Shown here: piece after piece, positions 24,865-33,617 of the stretch
How positions within the stretch are numbered: position 1 is the first letter of the stretch
Layout of the letters: every line of letters begins with the position of its first letter
Source of the DNA: UBA724 sp964008075
GTDB taxonomy: Bacteria > Bacteroidota > Bacteroidia > Flavobacteriales > Flavobacteriaceae
Assembly: GCA_964008075.1 (NCBI GenBank)
Contig: CAXGAP010000006.1
Coordinates: 1 to 46,129, forward strand
Length of the DNA: 46,129 nt
Direction of reading: 5' to 3'
The notes under the pieces: model-generated
The model's input: only the letters and a program-made list of their open reading frames with translations
The model's database searches: none
What the model was told of the DNA's origin: nothing
Translations under genes and position numbers: made by a program

Positions 24865-24870
24865 AATCAA

Positions 24871-25323
24871 TTAAGCATCAATCGCTTCTCCACCTGCAGC
24901 TTCAATTGCTGCTTTGGCAGATACTGTGAATTTGTGCGCTGTTATTTTCAATGCTGCTGATAATTTTCCTCGACCTAGAATCTTGACTAAATCATTTTTT
25001 CCTGCAAGTCTTAAATCAACAAATTGAGAGAGCGCAATTTCTTTTTTAACTTTTTTATTGTCTACCAATTGCTGTAATCTATCGAGGTTAATGCCTTGAT
25101 ATTCTTTACGATTAATATTAGTGAATCCAAATTTGGGAACACGACGTTGCAAAGGCATTTGACCTCCTTCAAAACCGATTTTTTTAGAGTACCCCGAACG
25201 AGACTTTGCTCCCTTGTGACCACGTGTTGCTGTTCCACCAGTTCCTGAACCTTGTCCACGACCTAGTCTTTTGTTTGCAGGTCTAACAGCTCCCTTTGCG
25301 GGTTTTAAATTTCCTAATTCCAT
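24871..25323 (-). CDS. rplO: large ribosomal subunit protein uL15
   Basis: 150 residues. The glycine-rich N-terminus NKRLGRGQGSGTGGTATRGH and GFEGGQMPLQRRVPKFGF are diagnostic. It sits between rpmD and secY as in the spc operon of most bacteria. Confidence 0.98.
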   Translation of the reverse strand: MELGNLKPAKGAVRPANKRLGRGQGSGTGGTATRGHKGAKSRSGYSKKIGFEGGQMPLQRRVPKFGFTNINRKEYQGINLDRLQQLVDNKKVKKEIALSQFVDLRLAGKNDLVKILGRGKLSAALKITAHKFTVSAKAAIEAAGGEAIDA

Positions 25324-25326
25324 GGC

Positions 25327-25506
25327 TTATAATTGTTCTACTGAAACAAGGTGTTTCACTTTTTCTATCATTCCTAAAACAGCAGCAGAATCATTATGCT
25401 CAACAGAGTGACCAATGTTTTTCAAACCCAATGCTTTAAGGGTTAGTTTTTGATCTTCTGGTCGCTTGATGTTGCTCCGTGTTTGTGTTACTTTAATTTT
25501 TCCCAT
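25327..25506 (-). CDS. rpmD: large ribosomal subunit protein uL30
   Basis: 59 residues, opening MGKIKVTQTRSNIKRPEDQK. I place the start at the ATG 25506, the family N-terminus, since the longer open frame upstream overlaps the end of rpsE and adds unrelated residues. It is 4 bases from rpsE. Confidence 0.96.
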   Translation of the reverse strand: MGKIKVTQTRSNIKRPEDQKLTLKALGLKNIGHSVEHNDSAAVLGMIEKVKHLVSVEQL

Positions 25507-25510
25507 GATG

Positions 25511-26035
25511 CTATCCATTATATACTTTTTCAATAGAAATCCCTCGTTGTTTGGCAATAACAATTGCATTCCGCAATTGTAATAGCGCATCAAAAGTAGC
25601 CTTCACAACGTTGTGGGGGTTGGAAGAACCTTGTGACTTTGAAAGTACATCTTGTATCCCAACTGCTTCTAGTACTGCACGTACTGCGCCACCAGCAATT
25701 ACTCCTGTACCCGTTGATGCAGGTTGCAAGTAAACTCTGGCTCCGCCAAACTTACCCTTTTGTTGGTGAGGGAGTGTTCCTTTATAAACTGGAATACGTA
25801 CCAAATTTTTCTTGGCATCTTCAACAGCTTTCGCGATTGCTTCGCTCACCTCTTTTGACTTTCCAAGCCCATGTCCAACAACACCATTTTCATCGCCAAC
25901 GACAACAATAGCAGAAAACCCAAACGTACGACCTCCTTTGGTTACTTTTGTCACACGCTGAACGCCAACAAGACGATCTTTAAGTTCCAGTCCACCTGGC
26001 TTGACAAATTCTACATTTTTATAGTTTTGATACAT
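25511..26035 (-). CDS. rpsE: small ribosomal subunit protein uS5
   Basis: 174 residues, located on the 30S shoulder and important for decoding fidelity. The double-stranded-RNA-like N domain (LKDRLVGVQRVTKVTKGGRT) and the C domain (GTGVIAGGAVRAVLEAVGI, KSQGSSNPHNVVKATFDAL) are intact. Confidence 0.98.
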   Translation of the reverse strand: MYQNYKNVEFVKPGGLELKDRLVGVQRVTKVTKGGRTFGFSAIVVVGDENGVVGHGLGKSKEVSEAIAKAVEDAKKNLVRIPVYKGTLPHQQKGKFGGARVYLQPASTGTGVIAGGAVRAVLEAVGIQDVLSKSQGSSNPHNVVKATFDALLQLRNAIVIAKQRGISIEKVYNG

Positions 26036-26042
26036 ACTTCAA

Positions 26043-26399
26043 TTAAAATTTTAATCCACCCTCACGAGCACCTTCGGCAAGTGATTTCACTCGACCGTGG
26101 TAGAGATATCCACCTCGATCAAACCTAATTTTTGTTACACCAGCAGCCAATGCTTTCTGAGCTATGTTCTTTCCAACCAAACCAGCTTGTTCCGTTTTGG
26201 ATGATCCTTTTCCAGTCAAATCACTATCACGAGATGATGCAGCAGCAAGTGTTTCTCCAGTTTCATCATTGATGATTTGTGCATAGATTTCTTTATTACT
26301 TCTAAAAACAGACATACGCGGCTGGTCAGACGTACCATAAACGGTAGCTTTCAAGCGGCGCTTGATGCGAAATCTTCGTTGTGTTTTCGTTTGCTTCAT
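26043..26399 (-). CDS. rplR: large ribosomal subunit protein uL18
   Basis: 118 residues, 5S rRNA-binding. The start is placed at the ATG 26399 (MKQTKTQRRFRIKRRL). The open frame runs farther upstream, but that part is antisense-free overlap with the rplF end and is not family sequence. The C-terminal FDRGGYLYHGRVKSLAEGAREGG, of which YHGRVKSLAEGAREGG is most conserved, is diagnostic. Confidence 0.97.
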   Translation of the reverse strand: MKQTKTQRRFRIKRRLKATVYGTSDQPRMSVFRSNKEIYAQIINDETGETLAAASSRDSDLTGKGSSKTEQAGLVGKNIAQKALAAGVTKIRFDRGGYLYHGRVKSLAEGAREGGLKF

Positions 26400-26409
26400 A
26401 ACTTTACTA

Positions 26410-26952
26410 TTACGCAGACTTACCTGCTTTTCTACGAATTTGTTCCCCAACAAACTTGATTCCTTTTCCTTTGTAAGGTTCTGGCTTACGGAAAGAACGA
26501 ATCTTGGCAACAACAGCTCCTAACAATTGTTTATCATATGAGGAGAGTTTCACGATTGGGTTTTGACCTTTTTCAGATATTGTTTCTACTTTCACTTCAA
26601 TAGGAATCTCAAAAACAATATTGTGAGAAAAACCAAGTGCAAGATCAAGTTTTTGACCTTGATTAGATGCACGATATCCAACACCAACAAGTTCCAGCTC
26701 TTTGGTAAAGCCTTTGGAAACGCCCTCAACCATATTGTTTACCAACGCCCGATACAAGCCATGCTTTTCTTTTTGCGGCTTTGCTTCAGATGGCCTACTA
26801 ACTGTCAATGTTGAATCCTTTTGGGTGAATGAAACTGAATCATATGGCTGACTTAGCTCTCCCAACTTTCCTTTAACGATAATGACGTCAGATTGAATAT
26901 CAACTACTACCCCTTCTGGAATTGTTATCGGATTGTTACCTATTCGTGACAT
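26410..26952 (-). CDS. rplF: large ribosomal subunit protein uL6
   Basis: 180 residues from the ATG at 26952 (MSRIGNNPITIPEGV). Sixteen further upstream codons are open but not family-like. The C-terminal signature KPEPYKGKGIKFVGEQIRRK, used by uL6 near the factor-binding centre, is intact. Confidence 0.98.
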   Translation of the reverse strand: MSRIGNNPITIPEGVVVDIQSDVIIVKGKLGELSQPYDSVSFTQKDSTLTVSRPSEAKPQKEKHGLYRALVNNMVEGVSKGFTKELELVGVGYRASNQGQKLDLALGFSHNIVFEIPIEVKVETISEKGQNPIVKLSSYDKQLLGAVVAKIRSFRKPEPYKGKGIKFVGEQIRRKAGKSA

Positions 26953-26971
26953 ATGTACTTTTTTACTTTTT

Positions 26972-27370
26972 TTAATAGACGTAGCAGAGTACTTCTCCAC
27001 CTACATTTTCTCTTTTTGCTTGCTTTCCAGTCATCACTCCATTGGACGTAGACATGATGGCAATACCAAGTCCATTGAGCACTCGTGGAATGTCAACAGA
27101 TCCTGTGTACTTACGCAGTCCGGGTGTACTAGCACGCTGGAGCTTTTTGATAACAGGATCTTTAGTGATCGGATCATATTTCAAAGCGATTTTAATCGTT
27201 CCTTGCGCATTGTTATCTTCGTTCTTATAGCTTAGGATATATCCCTGATCAAAAAGAATTTTAGTCATCTCTAACTTAAGTTTTGATGTGGGAATTTCAA
27301 CAACACGAAGTCCTGCGCTGTTGGCGTTTCGAATACGTGTTAAAAAATCTGCTATTGGATCTGTGTTCAT
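26972..27370 (-). CDS. rpsH: small ribosomal subunit protein uS8
   Basis: 132 residues, a primary 16S-binding protein and the translational regulator of the spc operon in E. coli. The opening MNTDPIADFLTRIRNANSAG and the C-terminal GIAIMSTSNGVMTGKQAKR are diagnostic. I saw no obvious mimic of the E. coli uS8 target near rplE. Confidence 0.98.
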   Translation of the reverse strand: MNTDPIADFLTRIRNANSAGLRVVEIPTSKLKLEMTKILFDQGYILSYKNEDNNAQGTIKIALKYDPITKDPVIKKLQRASTPGLRKYTGSVDIPRVLNGLGIAIMSTSNGVMTGKQAKRENVGGEVLCYVY

Positions 27371-27380
27371 ATCTATTTTT

Positions 27381-27650
27381 TTACCAGCTGGCTTTTCTTA
27401 CACCAGGAATTAAACCTTTGTTTGCCATTTCACGGAACATCACTCTAGAAATTCCAAACTGACGCATATATCCTTTCGGTCGACCTGTCAACTTGCAGCG
27501 ATTGTGCATGCGAACGGGTGATGAGTTTTTAGGTAGCTTTTGTAAACCTTCGTAATCACCAGCTTCCAACAATGCCTTGCGCTTAGCGGCGTATTTCGTA
27601 TTGAGTTTTGCACGTTTGACCTCACGGGCCTTCATCGATTCTTTAGCCAT
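27381..27650 (-). CDS. rpsN: small ribosomal subunit protein uS14, zinc-free long form
   Basis: 89 residues, with MHNRCKLTGRPKGYMRQFGI and the C-terminal RVMFREMANKGLIPGVRKASW in shortened form FREMANKGLIPGVRKASW. The CxxC...CxxC zinc ribbon of the short form is absent, so it is the C-minus long type, matching the zinc-free bL36 in the same operon. Confidence 0.97.
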   Translation of the reverse strand: MAKESMKAREVKRAKLNTKYAAKRKALLEAGDYEGLQKLPKNSSPVRMHNRCKLTGRPKGYMRQFGISRVMFREMANKGLIPGVRKASW

Positions 27651-27651
27651 A

Positions 27652-28197
27652 TTAATTGTTTTTAAAAGGCAAGCCCAGATGAGCTAATAATGATTTTGCT
27701 TCTTTATCTGTTTCTGCAGACGTCACAAATGTGATATCCATTCCAGCGATTTTTGCGACTTTGTCAATGTCGATTTCTGGAAAAATAATTTGTTCTGTAA
27801 TCCCAAGGTTATAATTACCTCTACCGTCAAAACCACTCGCCTTGATTCCTTGAAAATCACGAACGCGTGGAAGCGCAGCAGTAACGAGTCTGTCTAAAAA
27901 CTCATACATGCGATCGCCTCGCAATGTGACACGAGCACCAATTGGCATCCCTTTTCGCAACTTAAAGTTAGACACGTCTTTTTTCGATAGAGTTGCCACA
28001 GCTTTTTGACCAGAAATTAATGTCAATTCTTCAATTGCGTGTTCAACAAGTTTTTTGTCAGCAACAGCTGCTCCAACTCCTCGGCTGATCACAATTTTTT
28101 GAAGCTTGGGCACTTCCATGTTGTTGAGATAACTAAATTCTTCAGCCATCGCACCAATAACTCGTTGGTTATACTCTTCTTTTAGTCTAGGTACCAT
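27652..28197 (-). CDS. rplE: large ribosomal subunit protein uL5
   Basis: 181 residues, 5S rRNA-binding and touching the P-site tRNA. Segments such as VPKLQKIVISRGVG, LRKGMPIGARVTLRG and the RDFQGIKASGFDGRGNYNLG core are typical. Its ATG shares one base with the rplX stop (TAATG), so translation is probably coupled. Confidence 0.98.
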   Translation of the reverse strand: MVPRLKEEYNQRVIGAMAEEFSYLNNMEVPKLQKIVISRGVGAAVADKKLVEHAIEELTLISGQKAVATLSKKDVSNFKLRKGMPIGARVTLRGDRMYEFLDRLVTAALPRVRDFQGIKASGFDGRGNYNLGITEQIIFPEIDIDKVAKIAGMDITFVTSAETDKEAKSLLAHLGLPFKNN

Positions 28198-28508
28198 TAG
28201 ATTACTTCTTTTGTTTTACGTGAAATACGCTCCTTGGATTCTCCACTCATTTGGTAACCAACACGTGTTGTTTCACCATTGGGTGTCAGCAACGAAAGGT
28301 TAGAAACGTGGATCGCTGATTCTTTTTCTACGATACCTCCTTGAGGGTTTTGAGCATTCGGTTTGGTGTGACGCTTGATCACATTAATCCCTTCAACAAT
28401 AGCTTTGTCTTTACTCTTAAGCAACTTGAGGATCTTACCTTCAGAACCCTTGTGATCACCAGCTATGACGCGCACTGTATCTCCCGTTTTAATTTTTAAT
28501 TTTTTCAT
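28197..28508 (-). CDS. rplX: large ribosomal subunit protein uL24
   Basis: 103 residues, an assembly-initiator protein with the KOW motif near the N-terminus (KTGDTVRVIAGDHKGSEGKI) and GINVIKRHTKPN. It overlaps rplE by one base (TAATG). Confidence 0.98.
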   Translation of the reverse strand: MKKLKIKTGDTVRVIAGDHKGSEGKILKLLKSKDKAIVEGINVIKRHTKPNAQNPQGGIVEKESAIHVSNLSLLTPNGETTRVGYQMSGESKERISRKTKEVI

Positions 28509-28516
28509 ATTTCGAC

Positions 28517-28885
28517 TTATAAAACCTCAGGTGCTAAGGATATAATTTTCATAAACTTCTTATCGCGTAACTCTCGGGCGACTGGGCCAAAAACTCGAGT
28601 CCCAAGCATTTCGCCGGCTGGGTCAAGCAATACGCAAGCATTCTCATCAAAACGGATATACGATCCATCTGGACGACGAATTTCTTTCTTTGTCCGGACA
28701 ACTACCGCAGTTGACACTTGCCCTTTTTTAGCAGTACCATTTGGAGTTGCATCTTTCACAGAGACGACTATTTTATCACCAATCGATGCGTATCTGCGTT
28801 TGGTGCCCCCGAGGACACGAATTGTGAGAACCTCTCTGGCACCAGTGTTATCAGCAACTTTAAGTCTTGATTCTTGTTGTACCAT
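28517..28885 (-). CDS. rplN: large ribosomal subunit protein uL14
   Basis: 122 residues of typical length, opening MVQQESRLKVADNTGAREV and with YIRFDENACVLLDPAGEMLG followed by TRVFGPVARELR. Its ATG overlaps the rpsQ stop by one base. Confidence 0.98.
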   Translation of the reverse strand: MVQQESRLKVADNTGAREVLTIRVLGGTKRRYASIGDKIVVSVKDATPNGTAKKGQVSTAVVVRTKKEIRRPDGSYIRFDENACVLLDPAGEMLGTRVFGPVARELRDKKFMKIISLAPEVL

Positions 28886-29142
28886 TATTTTGCTCTTTCA
28901 ATGATTTCCACCAATCTCCAACACTTTGAAGCACTAAGTGGACGCGTTTCCATAATGCGAACGGTATCGCCTACTTTACAATCGTTTTTCTCGTCATGCG
29001 CTACGTACTTCTTTGTTTTTAAAACAAACTTTCCATACATAGGGTGCTTTACACGCTTGACCTCACTCACAACAATAGATTTTTGCATCTTGTCGCTCGT
29101 CACTACACCAATCCGTTCTTTTCTTAAATTTCTTGTTTCCAT
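28885..29142 (-). CDS. rpsQ: small ribosomal subunit protein uS17
   Basis: 85 residues, OB fold, primary 16S rRNA binder. RKERIGVVTSDKMQKSIVV, HDEKNDCKVGDTVRIMETRP and SKCWRLVEI are characteristic. It lies 4 bases after rpmC and overlaps rplN by one base. Confidence 0.98.
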   Translation of the reverse strand: METRNLRKERIGVVTSDKMQKSIVVSEVKRVKHPMYGKFVLKTKKYVAHDEKNDCKVGDTVRIMETRPLSASKCWRLVEIIERAK

Positions 29143-29146
29143 AAGC

Positions 29147-29344
29147 TTAGACCTCTTGCGTTTTACGTCGATTCAATTCTGTTTGTAATCTTGCGATTAC
29201 TCTTCGTTGCGTACGCAACTGCAAAGGATTTTCCAAATTAGAAAGCGCATGTGTAAACTTTGCTTCTTTATAGCTTTTTTGCATCTGAGCCAATTTGTCT
29301 TGCAGCTCATCCAATGTCATTGTGTTGACTTCTTTTTGCTTCAT
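29147..29344 (-). CDS. rpmC: large ribosomal subunit protein uL29
   Basis: 65 residues forming two helices near the peptide exit tunnel. MTLDELQDKLAQMQKSYKE and LENPLQLRTQRRVIARLQTE are typical. I keep the ATG at 29344; a start at the MTLDEL Met, eight codons later, is possible. Confidence 0.95.
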   Translation of the reverse strand: MKQKEVNTMTLDELQDKLAQMQKSYKEAKFTHALSNLENPLQLRTQRRVIARLQTELNRRKTQEV

Positions 29345-29354
29345 TTTTTAACTA

Positions 29355-29774
29355 TTAAGCAGCGTAATCACGCGCAATTACAAATTTTGTTTTAACAGGT
29401 AGTTTTTGAGATGCCAAACGCAAAGCTTCCTTTGCAACATCAATCGGCACACCTGAAATCTCAAATAATATACGCCCTGGTTTCACCACTGCAACGTAGT
29501 GATCCAAAGCCCCCTTTCCTTTACCCATACGAACCTCCAATGGCTTTTTAGTTATGGGCTTGTCTGGGAAAATTTTAATCCACAATTGTCCCTCTCTCTT
29601 CATATAACGGGTCGCTGCAATACGAGCAGCTTCAATTTGACGAGAGGTAATAAACACAGAATCAAGCGCTTTGACACCAAACATACCATTCGATAACCGA
29701 TGTCCACGCTGAGACAGGCCTTTCATACGGCCCTTCTGCATTTTTCTAAATTTTGTTTTCTTAGGTGATAACAT
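29355..29774 (-). CDS. rplP: large ribosomal subunit protein uL16
   Basis: 139 residues, located near the A site and supporting tRNA binding. The opening MLSPKKTKFRKMQKGRMKG, IFPDKPITKKPLEVRMGKGK and PGRILFEISGVP are diagnostic. Confidence 0.98.
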   Translation of the reverse strand: MLSPKKTKFRKMQKGRMKGLSQRGHRLSNGMFGVKALDSVFITSRQIEAARIAATRYMKREGQLWIKIFPDKPITKKPLEVRMGKGKGALDHYVAVVKPGRILFEISGVPIDVAKEALRLASQKLPVKTKFVIARDYAA

Positions 29775-29780
29775 AATGCA

Positions 29781-30500
29781 TTACTTTCTTCTTCTGCCGC
29801 CTCGGCCAGATCGTTTATCGTTTTTACCTTTTGTGGCGTTTAAGCTCATCCCAACTAGCGGAGATAGCTCGCGCTTTCCATATACTTCCCCTTTCATAAT
29901 CCACACCTTGATACCAATACGACCATAAGTAGTTTTTGCTTCAACTAAAGCATAATCAATATCAGCTCGGAATGTTGATAGTGGAATTCGTCCATCTTTG
30001 TAGCTTTCAGATCGTGCCATTTCGGCACCATTCAAACGACCAGAAATCTGAACTTTAATACCCTCTGCATTCATACGCATGGAAGCAGCAATCGCCATTT
30101 TTATTGCTCGACGATACGAAATTCGACTTTCGATTTGGCGTGCAATACTCGCAGCAACGAGCTGGGCTTCGAGCTCAGGACGTTTGATCTCAAAGATGTT
30201 GAGCTGAACCTCTTTACCCGTAATTTTCTTTAGCTCTTCTTTTAGGCGATCGACTTCTGATCCGCCTTTACCGATGATGATACCAGGGCGAGCAGTCGTA
30301 ATCGTTACCGTCACAAGCTTTAGTGTTCTTTCAATAAAAATTCTAGAAACACTTGCTTTGGCAAGACGAACATGAGCATAACGGCGAATTTTGTCGTCTT
30401 CAGACAATTTATCGCCATAATCTCTTCCACCGAACCAGTTGGACTCCCATCCGCGGATGATTCCTATTCGATTACCTATTGGATTTGTTTTTTGACCCAT
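29781..30500 (-). CDS. rpsC: small ribosomal subunit protein uS3
   Basis: 239 residues at the mRNA entry channel. The KH domain contains ITTARPGIIIGKGGSEVDRL, and the C domain has SGRLNGAEMARSESYKDGR. A basic tail ends GRGGRRRK. It follows rplV by 8 bases. Confidence 0.98.
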   Translation of the reverse strand: MGQKTNPIGNRIGIIRGWESNWFGGRDYGDKLSEDDKIRRYAHVRLAKASVSRIFIERTLKLVTVTITTARPGIIIGKGGSEVDRLKEELKKITGKEVQLNIFEIKRPELEAQLVAASIARQIESRISYRRAIKMAIAASMRMNAEGIKVQISGRLNGAEMARSESYKDGRIPLSTFRADIDYALVEAKTTYGRIGIKVWIMKGEVYGKRELSPLVGMSLNATKGKNDKRSGRGGRRRK

Positions 30501-30508
30501 AGTCTTAT

Positions 30509-30916
30509 TTAGCTTTGAGAATTATCTTTAGACCCTAATACCAATGTCACATGGTTTGAGCGTTTACGAATTCGATGCGCACGACCCTGAGGTGCCGGAC
30601 GTAATCGTTTGAGCATACGTGCACTGTCTACACGGATTTCTTTTACAAATAAGCCGGCTTTTTCCAAATTGCCGTCTTCATTTTTTGCTTGCCAGTTGGC
30701 AACTGCTGATAATAACAGTTTCTCCAATCGAACTGAAGATTCTTTTGCACTGAATCGGAGAATAGAAAGGGCATTATCAACAGCTTCACCACGAATAAGA
30801 TCTGCCATGAGGCGCATCTTTCGAGGAGATGTTGGGCAGTTGTTGAGCTTAGCAAACGCAATGTGTTTGCGTGACTCTTTAAATTCTTCTGCAGATTTGC
30901 GTTTACGAACTCCCAT
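30509..30916 (-). CDS. rplV: large ribosomal subunit protein uL22
   Basis: 135 residues lining the exit tunnel. NCPTSPRKMRLMADLIRGE and the tunnel-loop region RLRPAPQGRAHRIRKRSNH are intact, so no macrolide-resistance-type deletion is seen. It is 2 bases from rpsS. Confidence 0.98.
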   Translation of the reverse strand: MGVRKRKSAEEFKESRKHIAFAKLNNCPTSPRKMRLMADLIRGEAVDNALSILRFSAKESSVRLEKLLLSAVANWQAKNEDGNLEKAGLFVKEIRVDSARMLKRLRPAPQGRAHRIRKRSNHVTLVLGSKDNSQS

Positions 30917-30918
30917 AG

Positions 30919-31197
30919 TTATTTTTTACCTTTATTTTTTGCTCCTGCATGGCCTCTAAAATTGCGCGTTAGTGAAAATTCACCCAACTTGTGACCCACC
31001 ATATTTTCAGTAATATACACAGGAATAAATTGCTTACCATTGTGAACACCTATTGTTTGACCAACAAAATCTGGTGTGATCATCGATGCACGTGACCAAG
31101 TTTTTATCACATTCTTTTTACCAGAATCCAGGTTTGCCTGTAGCTTTTTTACCAAGCTGTAGTGTACGTAAGGTCCTTTTTTTAATGATCTAGCCAT
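30919..31197 (-). CDS. rpsS: small ribosomal subunit protein uS19
   Basis: 92 residues in the 30S head with the family segments MARSLKKGPYVHYSLVKK, HNGKQFIPVYITENMVGHKL and GEFSLTRNFRGHAG. Compact spacing of 3 bases to rplB. Confidence 0.98.
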   Translation of the reverse strand: MARSLKKGPYVHYSLVKKLQANLDSGKKNVIKTWSRASMITPDFVGQTIGVHNGKQFIPVYITENMVGHKLGEFSLTRNFRGHAGAKNKGKK

Positions 31198-31200
31198 ACT

Positions 31201-32025
31201 TTATTTTCTTCTACGTTCAACAATATATCTGTTCGACGCTTTTGTCTTATTTCGCGTACGATACCCTTTTGCAGGAATCCCATTTCTCGAACGAGGATGC
31301 CCACCGGAAGCACGTCCTTCACCACCACCCATTGGGTGATCAACAGGGTTCATTGCTACAGGACGAGTTCTCGGACGTCGGCCCAACCAACGAGTGCGAC
31401 CCGCTTTTCCAGAAACGAGTAACTGGTGGTCGGAGTTGGAAACTGCTCCAATCGTTGCCATACAGTTCGTGAGGATTAAGCGTGTTTCTCCTGATGGTAG
31501 TTTAATAGTTGCAAACTTACCCTCACGAGCCATCAACTGTGCGAAAGAACCAGCACTTCTAGCCAATGTTGCTCCTCGGCCAGGATGAAGCTCAATACAT
31601 GAAATTATTGTGCCTAAAGGGATGTTAGACAGTACCATTGCATTCCCAATTTCGGTTGCAACTTTCTCGCCCGAAACAACCTTTTGGCCTACTTTCAATC
31701 CGTTTTGTGCAATAATATATCTTTTTTCACCGTCTTTGTACTGAGTTAAGGCAATAAAAGCCGATCGGTTGGGATCGTACTCTATGCTCAATACCTCAGC
31801 AGGACTGTCAAAGCGATTGCGCTTGAAGTCGATCATACGGTAGCGTTTTTTGTGCCCCCCGCCTCTGTAGCGTACAGTCATTCGACCGCTGTTATTGCGA
31901 CCACCTGAACGTTTTTTCGGAGCAAGCAAACTTTTCTCCGGCTTATCAGTGGTGATGGCGTCGTAACCATTGACCACTCTACCGCGCTGTCCAGGAGTTA
32001 TAGGTTTAAGTTTTCTAACTGACAT
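31201..32025 (-). CDS. rplB: large ribosomal subunit protein uL2
   Basis: 274 residues close to the peptidyl transferase centre. Typical stretches are GRNNSGRMTVRYRGGGHKKR, CIELHPGRGATLARSAGS and the conserved loop MNPVDHPMGGGEGRASGG, whose His is functionally important in other bacteria. Length is normal. Confidence 0.98.
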   Translation of the reverse strand: MSVRKLKPITPGQRGRVVNGYDAITTDKPEKSLLAPKKRSGGRNNSGRMTVRYRGGGHKKRYRMIDFKRNRFDSPAEVLSIEYDPNRSAFIALTQYKDGEKRYIIAQNGLKVGQKVVSGEKVATEIGNAMVLSNIPLGTIISCIELHPGRGATLARSAGSFAQLMAREGKFATIKLPSGETRLILTNCMATIGAVSNSDHQLLVSGKAGRTRWLGRRPRTRPVAMNPVDHPMGGGEGRASGGHPRSRNGIPAKGYRTRNKTKASNRYIVERRRK

Positions 32026-32034
32026 CCTATTTGA

Positions 32035-32325
32035 TTATAAATTACTATAAAAATCTATTTGATCCCCCTCTGCAACCTGTACTAACGCACGCTTGGTTGC
32101 ATTGGTTTTTCCATACTGAATACCGTTTTTATTGAAGCGAGTTCTTCTCTCTGGTCCATAAATCAGTGTTCTTACTTTGTCAACAGTTACGCCATATGTG
32201 GACTCAACTGCTTTTTTGATCTCTACTTTGTTTGCTTTTGGATTTACCAAAAACGTGTAGCGATTTCTCAACTCACTTTCACTTGTTGTTTTTTCTGTTA
32301 CGATAGGTTTGATCAATATGCTCAT
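32035..32325 (-). CDS. rplW: large ribosomal subunit protein uL23
   Basis: 96 residues at the exit tunnel, the docking site of SRP and trigger factor. MSILIKPIVTEKTT and VNPKANKVEIKKAVESTYGV are typical. It lies 6 bases after rplD. Confidence 0.97.
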   Translation of the reverse strand: MSILIKPIVTEKTTSESELRNRYTFLVNPKANKVEIKKAVESTYGVTVDKVRTLIYGPERRTRFNKNGIQYGKTNATKRALVQVAEGDQIDFYSNL

Positions 32326-32331
32326 GAGTTC

Positions 32332-32964
32332 TTATTTTTTATTCAAATTAGAAATGATTGAATTCACAGCGCTTTCTGCCAAAATCAAATGCTGTGTATT
32401 GACAATTTTATAAGTGCTCAATTCTGCATCATTCACAACATCTGCACTTTTCAAATTACGAGCTGACAAATACACGTTTTTTGCTGATGAACCTAGAACT
32501 AACAATGATTTTTTATCAGAAACTCCAAGTGCATTCAACAGTGCTATAAATGACTTAGTTTTTGGCGTATCAAAATCAAAATCCTCAACTACAGTTAAAG
32601 ATTTGTTTTTTGCCTTTAAACTTAAGGCAGACTTTCTTGCCAATCTCTTGACGTTCTTATTTACTTTTTGATTGTAAGAACGAACACGAGGACCAAAAAT
32701 TCGTCCACCACTTCTAAACAATGGGTTTTTGATACTTCCTGCTCGAGCTGTGCCAGTTCCTTTTTGTTTTTTGATTTTGCGAGTACTACCCTTAATCTCT
32801 GCTCGCTCCTTGGTTTTGTGTGTACCCTGTCGCTGATGCGCTAGATATTGTTTTACATCCAAATAAAGAGCATGCTCATTTGGGTTAACTTCAAATACAT
32901 CTTTAGACAAGTCAACTTGTCTTCCTGTATCTTTACCTTTTTGATTTACTACCGATACCTTCAT
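32332..32964 (-). CDS. rplD: large ribosomal subunit protein uL4
   Basis: 210 residues from the ATG at 32964 (MKVSVVNQKGKDTGRQVDL). The tunnel loop region KIKKQKGTGTARAGSIKNPL and GGRIFGPRVRSYNQKVNKN is intact. The ATG pair at 32967-32962 contains the TGA stop of rplC, so the two are translationally coupled. In E. coli uL4 also regulates the S10 operon; no matching leader was identified here. Confidence 0.97.
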   Translation of the reverse strand: MKVSVVNQKGKDTGRQVDLSKDVFEVNPNEHALYLDVKQYLAHQRQGTHKTKERAEIKGSTRKIKKQKGTGTARAGSIKNPLFRSGGRIFGPRVRSYNQKVNKNVKRLARKSALSLKAKNKSLTVVEDFDFDTPKTKSFIALLNALGVSDKKSLLVLGSSAKNVYLSARNLKSADVVNDAELSTYKIVNTQHLILAESAVNSIISNLNKK

Positions 32965-33581
32965 CATTTCGATATTAAGATGTAACCATTTTTGTGTCCA
33001 GGAACGCATCCCTTCACAACTAATAAATTTTTCTCAGGAACCACTTTCAAAACTCTAAGATTTTGAACAGTAACCCTTTCATTACCCATACGGCCTCCCA
33101 TTCGCATCCCTTTAAAAACACGTGCTGGGTATGATGCCGCACCAATGGATCCAGGAGCACGCAGTCGATTGTGCTGACCATGTGTTGCTTGACCAACTCC
33201 ACTAAAACCATGACGCTTCACGACTCCCTGAAAACCTTTCCCTTTAGAAGTTCCGGTAATGTCAACAAACTCACCTTCGTTGAATAAATCAACTCCGATA
33301 GTATCTCCAAGTTTGTGTTCTGTATCAAAGCCTTTAAATTCAACCAACTTTCGTTTGGTAGAAGTGTTAGCTTTTTTAAAGTGACCCTCAGCGGCTTTGT
33401 TGCTGCTCTTTTTTGACTTATCATCAAACCCAAGTTGCAATGCATCATATCCATCCAAATCTTGTGTGCGTACTTGCGTCACTACACAAGGCCCAGCTTG
33501 AATGACAGTACATGGTAAGTTTTTACCATTCTCGTCAAAGATGCTCGTCATGCCGATTTTTTTTCCAATTAACCCTGACAT
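32964..33581 (-). CDS. rplC: large ribosomal subunit protein uL3
   Basis: 205 residues near the peptidyl transferase centre, opening MSGLIGKKIGMTSIFDENG, with GTSKGKGFQGVVKRHGFSG and RMGGRMGNERVTVQNL. It follows rpsJ by 36 bases and couples into rplD. Confidence 0.98.
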   Translation of the reverse strand: MSGLIGKKIGMTSIFDENGKNLPCTVIQAGPCVVTQVRTQDLDGYDALQLGFDDKSKKSSNKAAEGHFKKANTSTKRKLVEFKGFDTEHKLGDTIGVDLFNEGEFVDITGTSKGKGFQGVVKRHGFSGVGQATHGQHNRLRAPGSIGAASYPARVFKGMRMGGRMGNERVTVQNLRVLKVVPEKNLLVVKGCVPGHKNGYILISK

Positions 33582-33617
33582 ATTGGTTTATTTAGTTATT
33601 CCCTAATGAGAATCCAA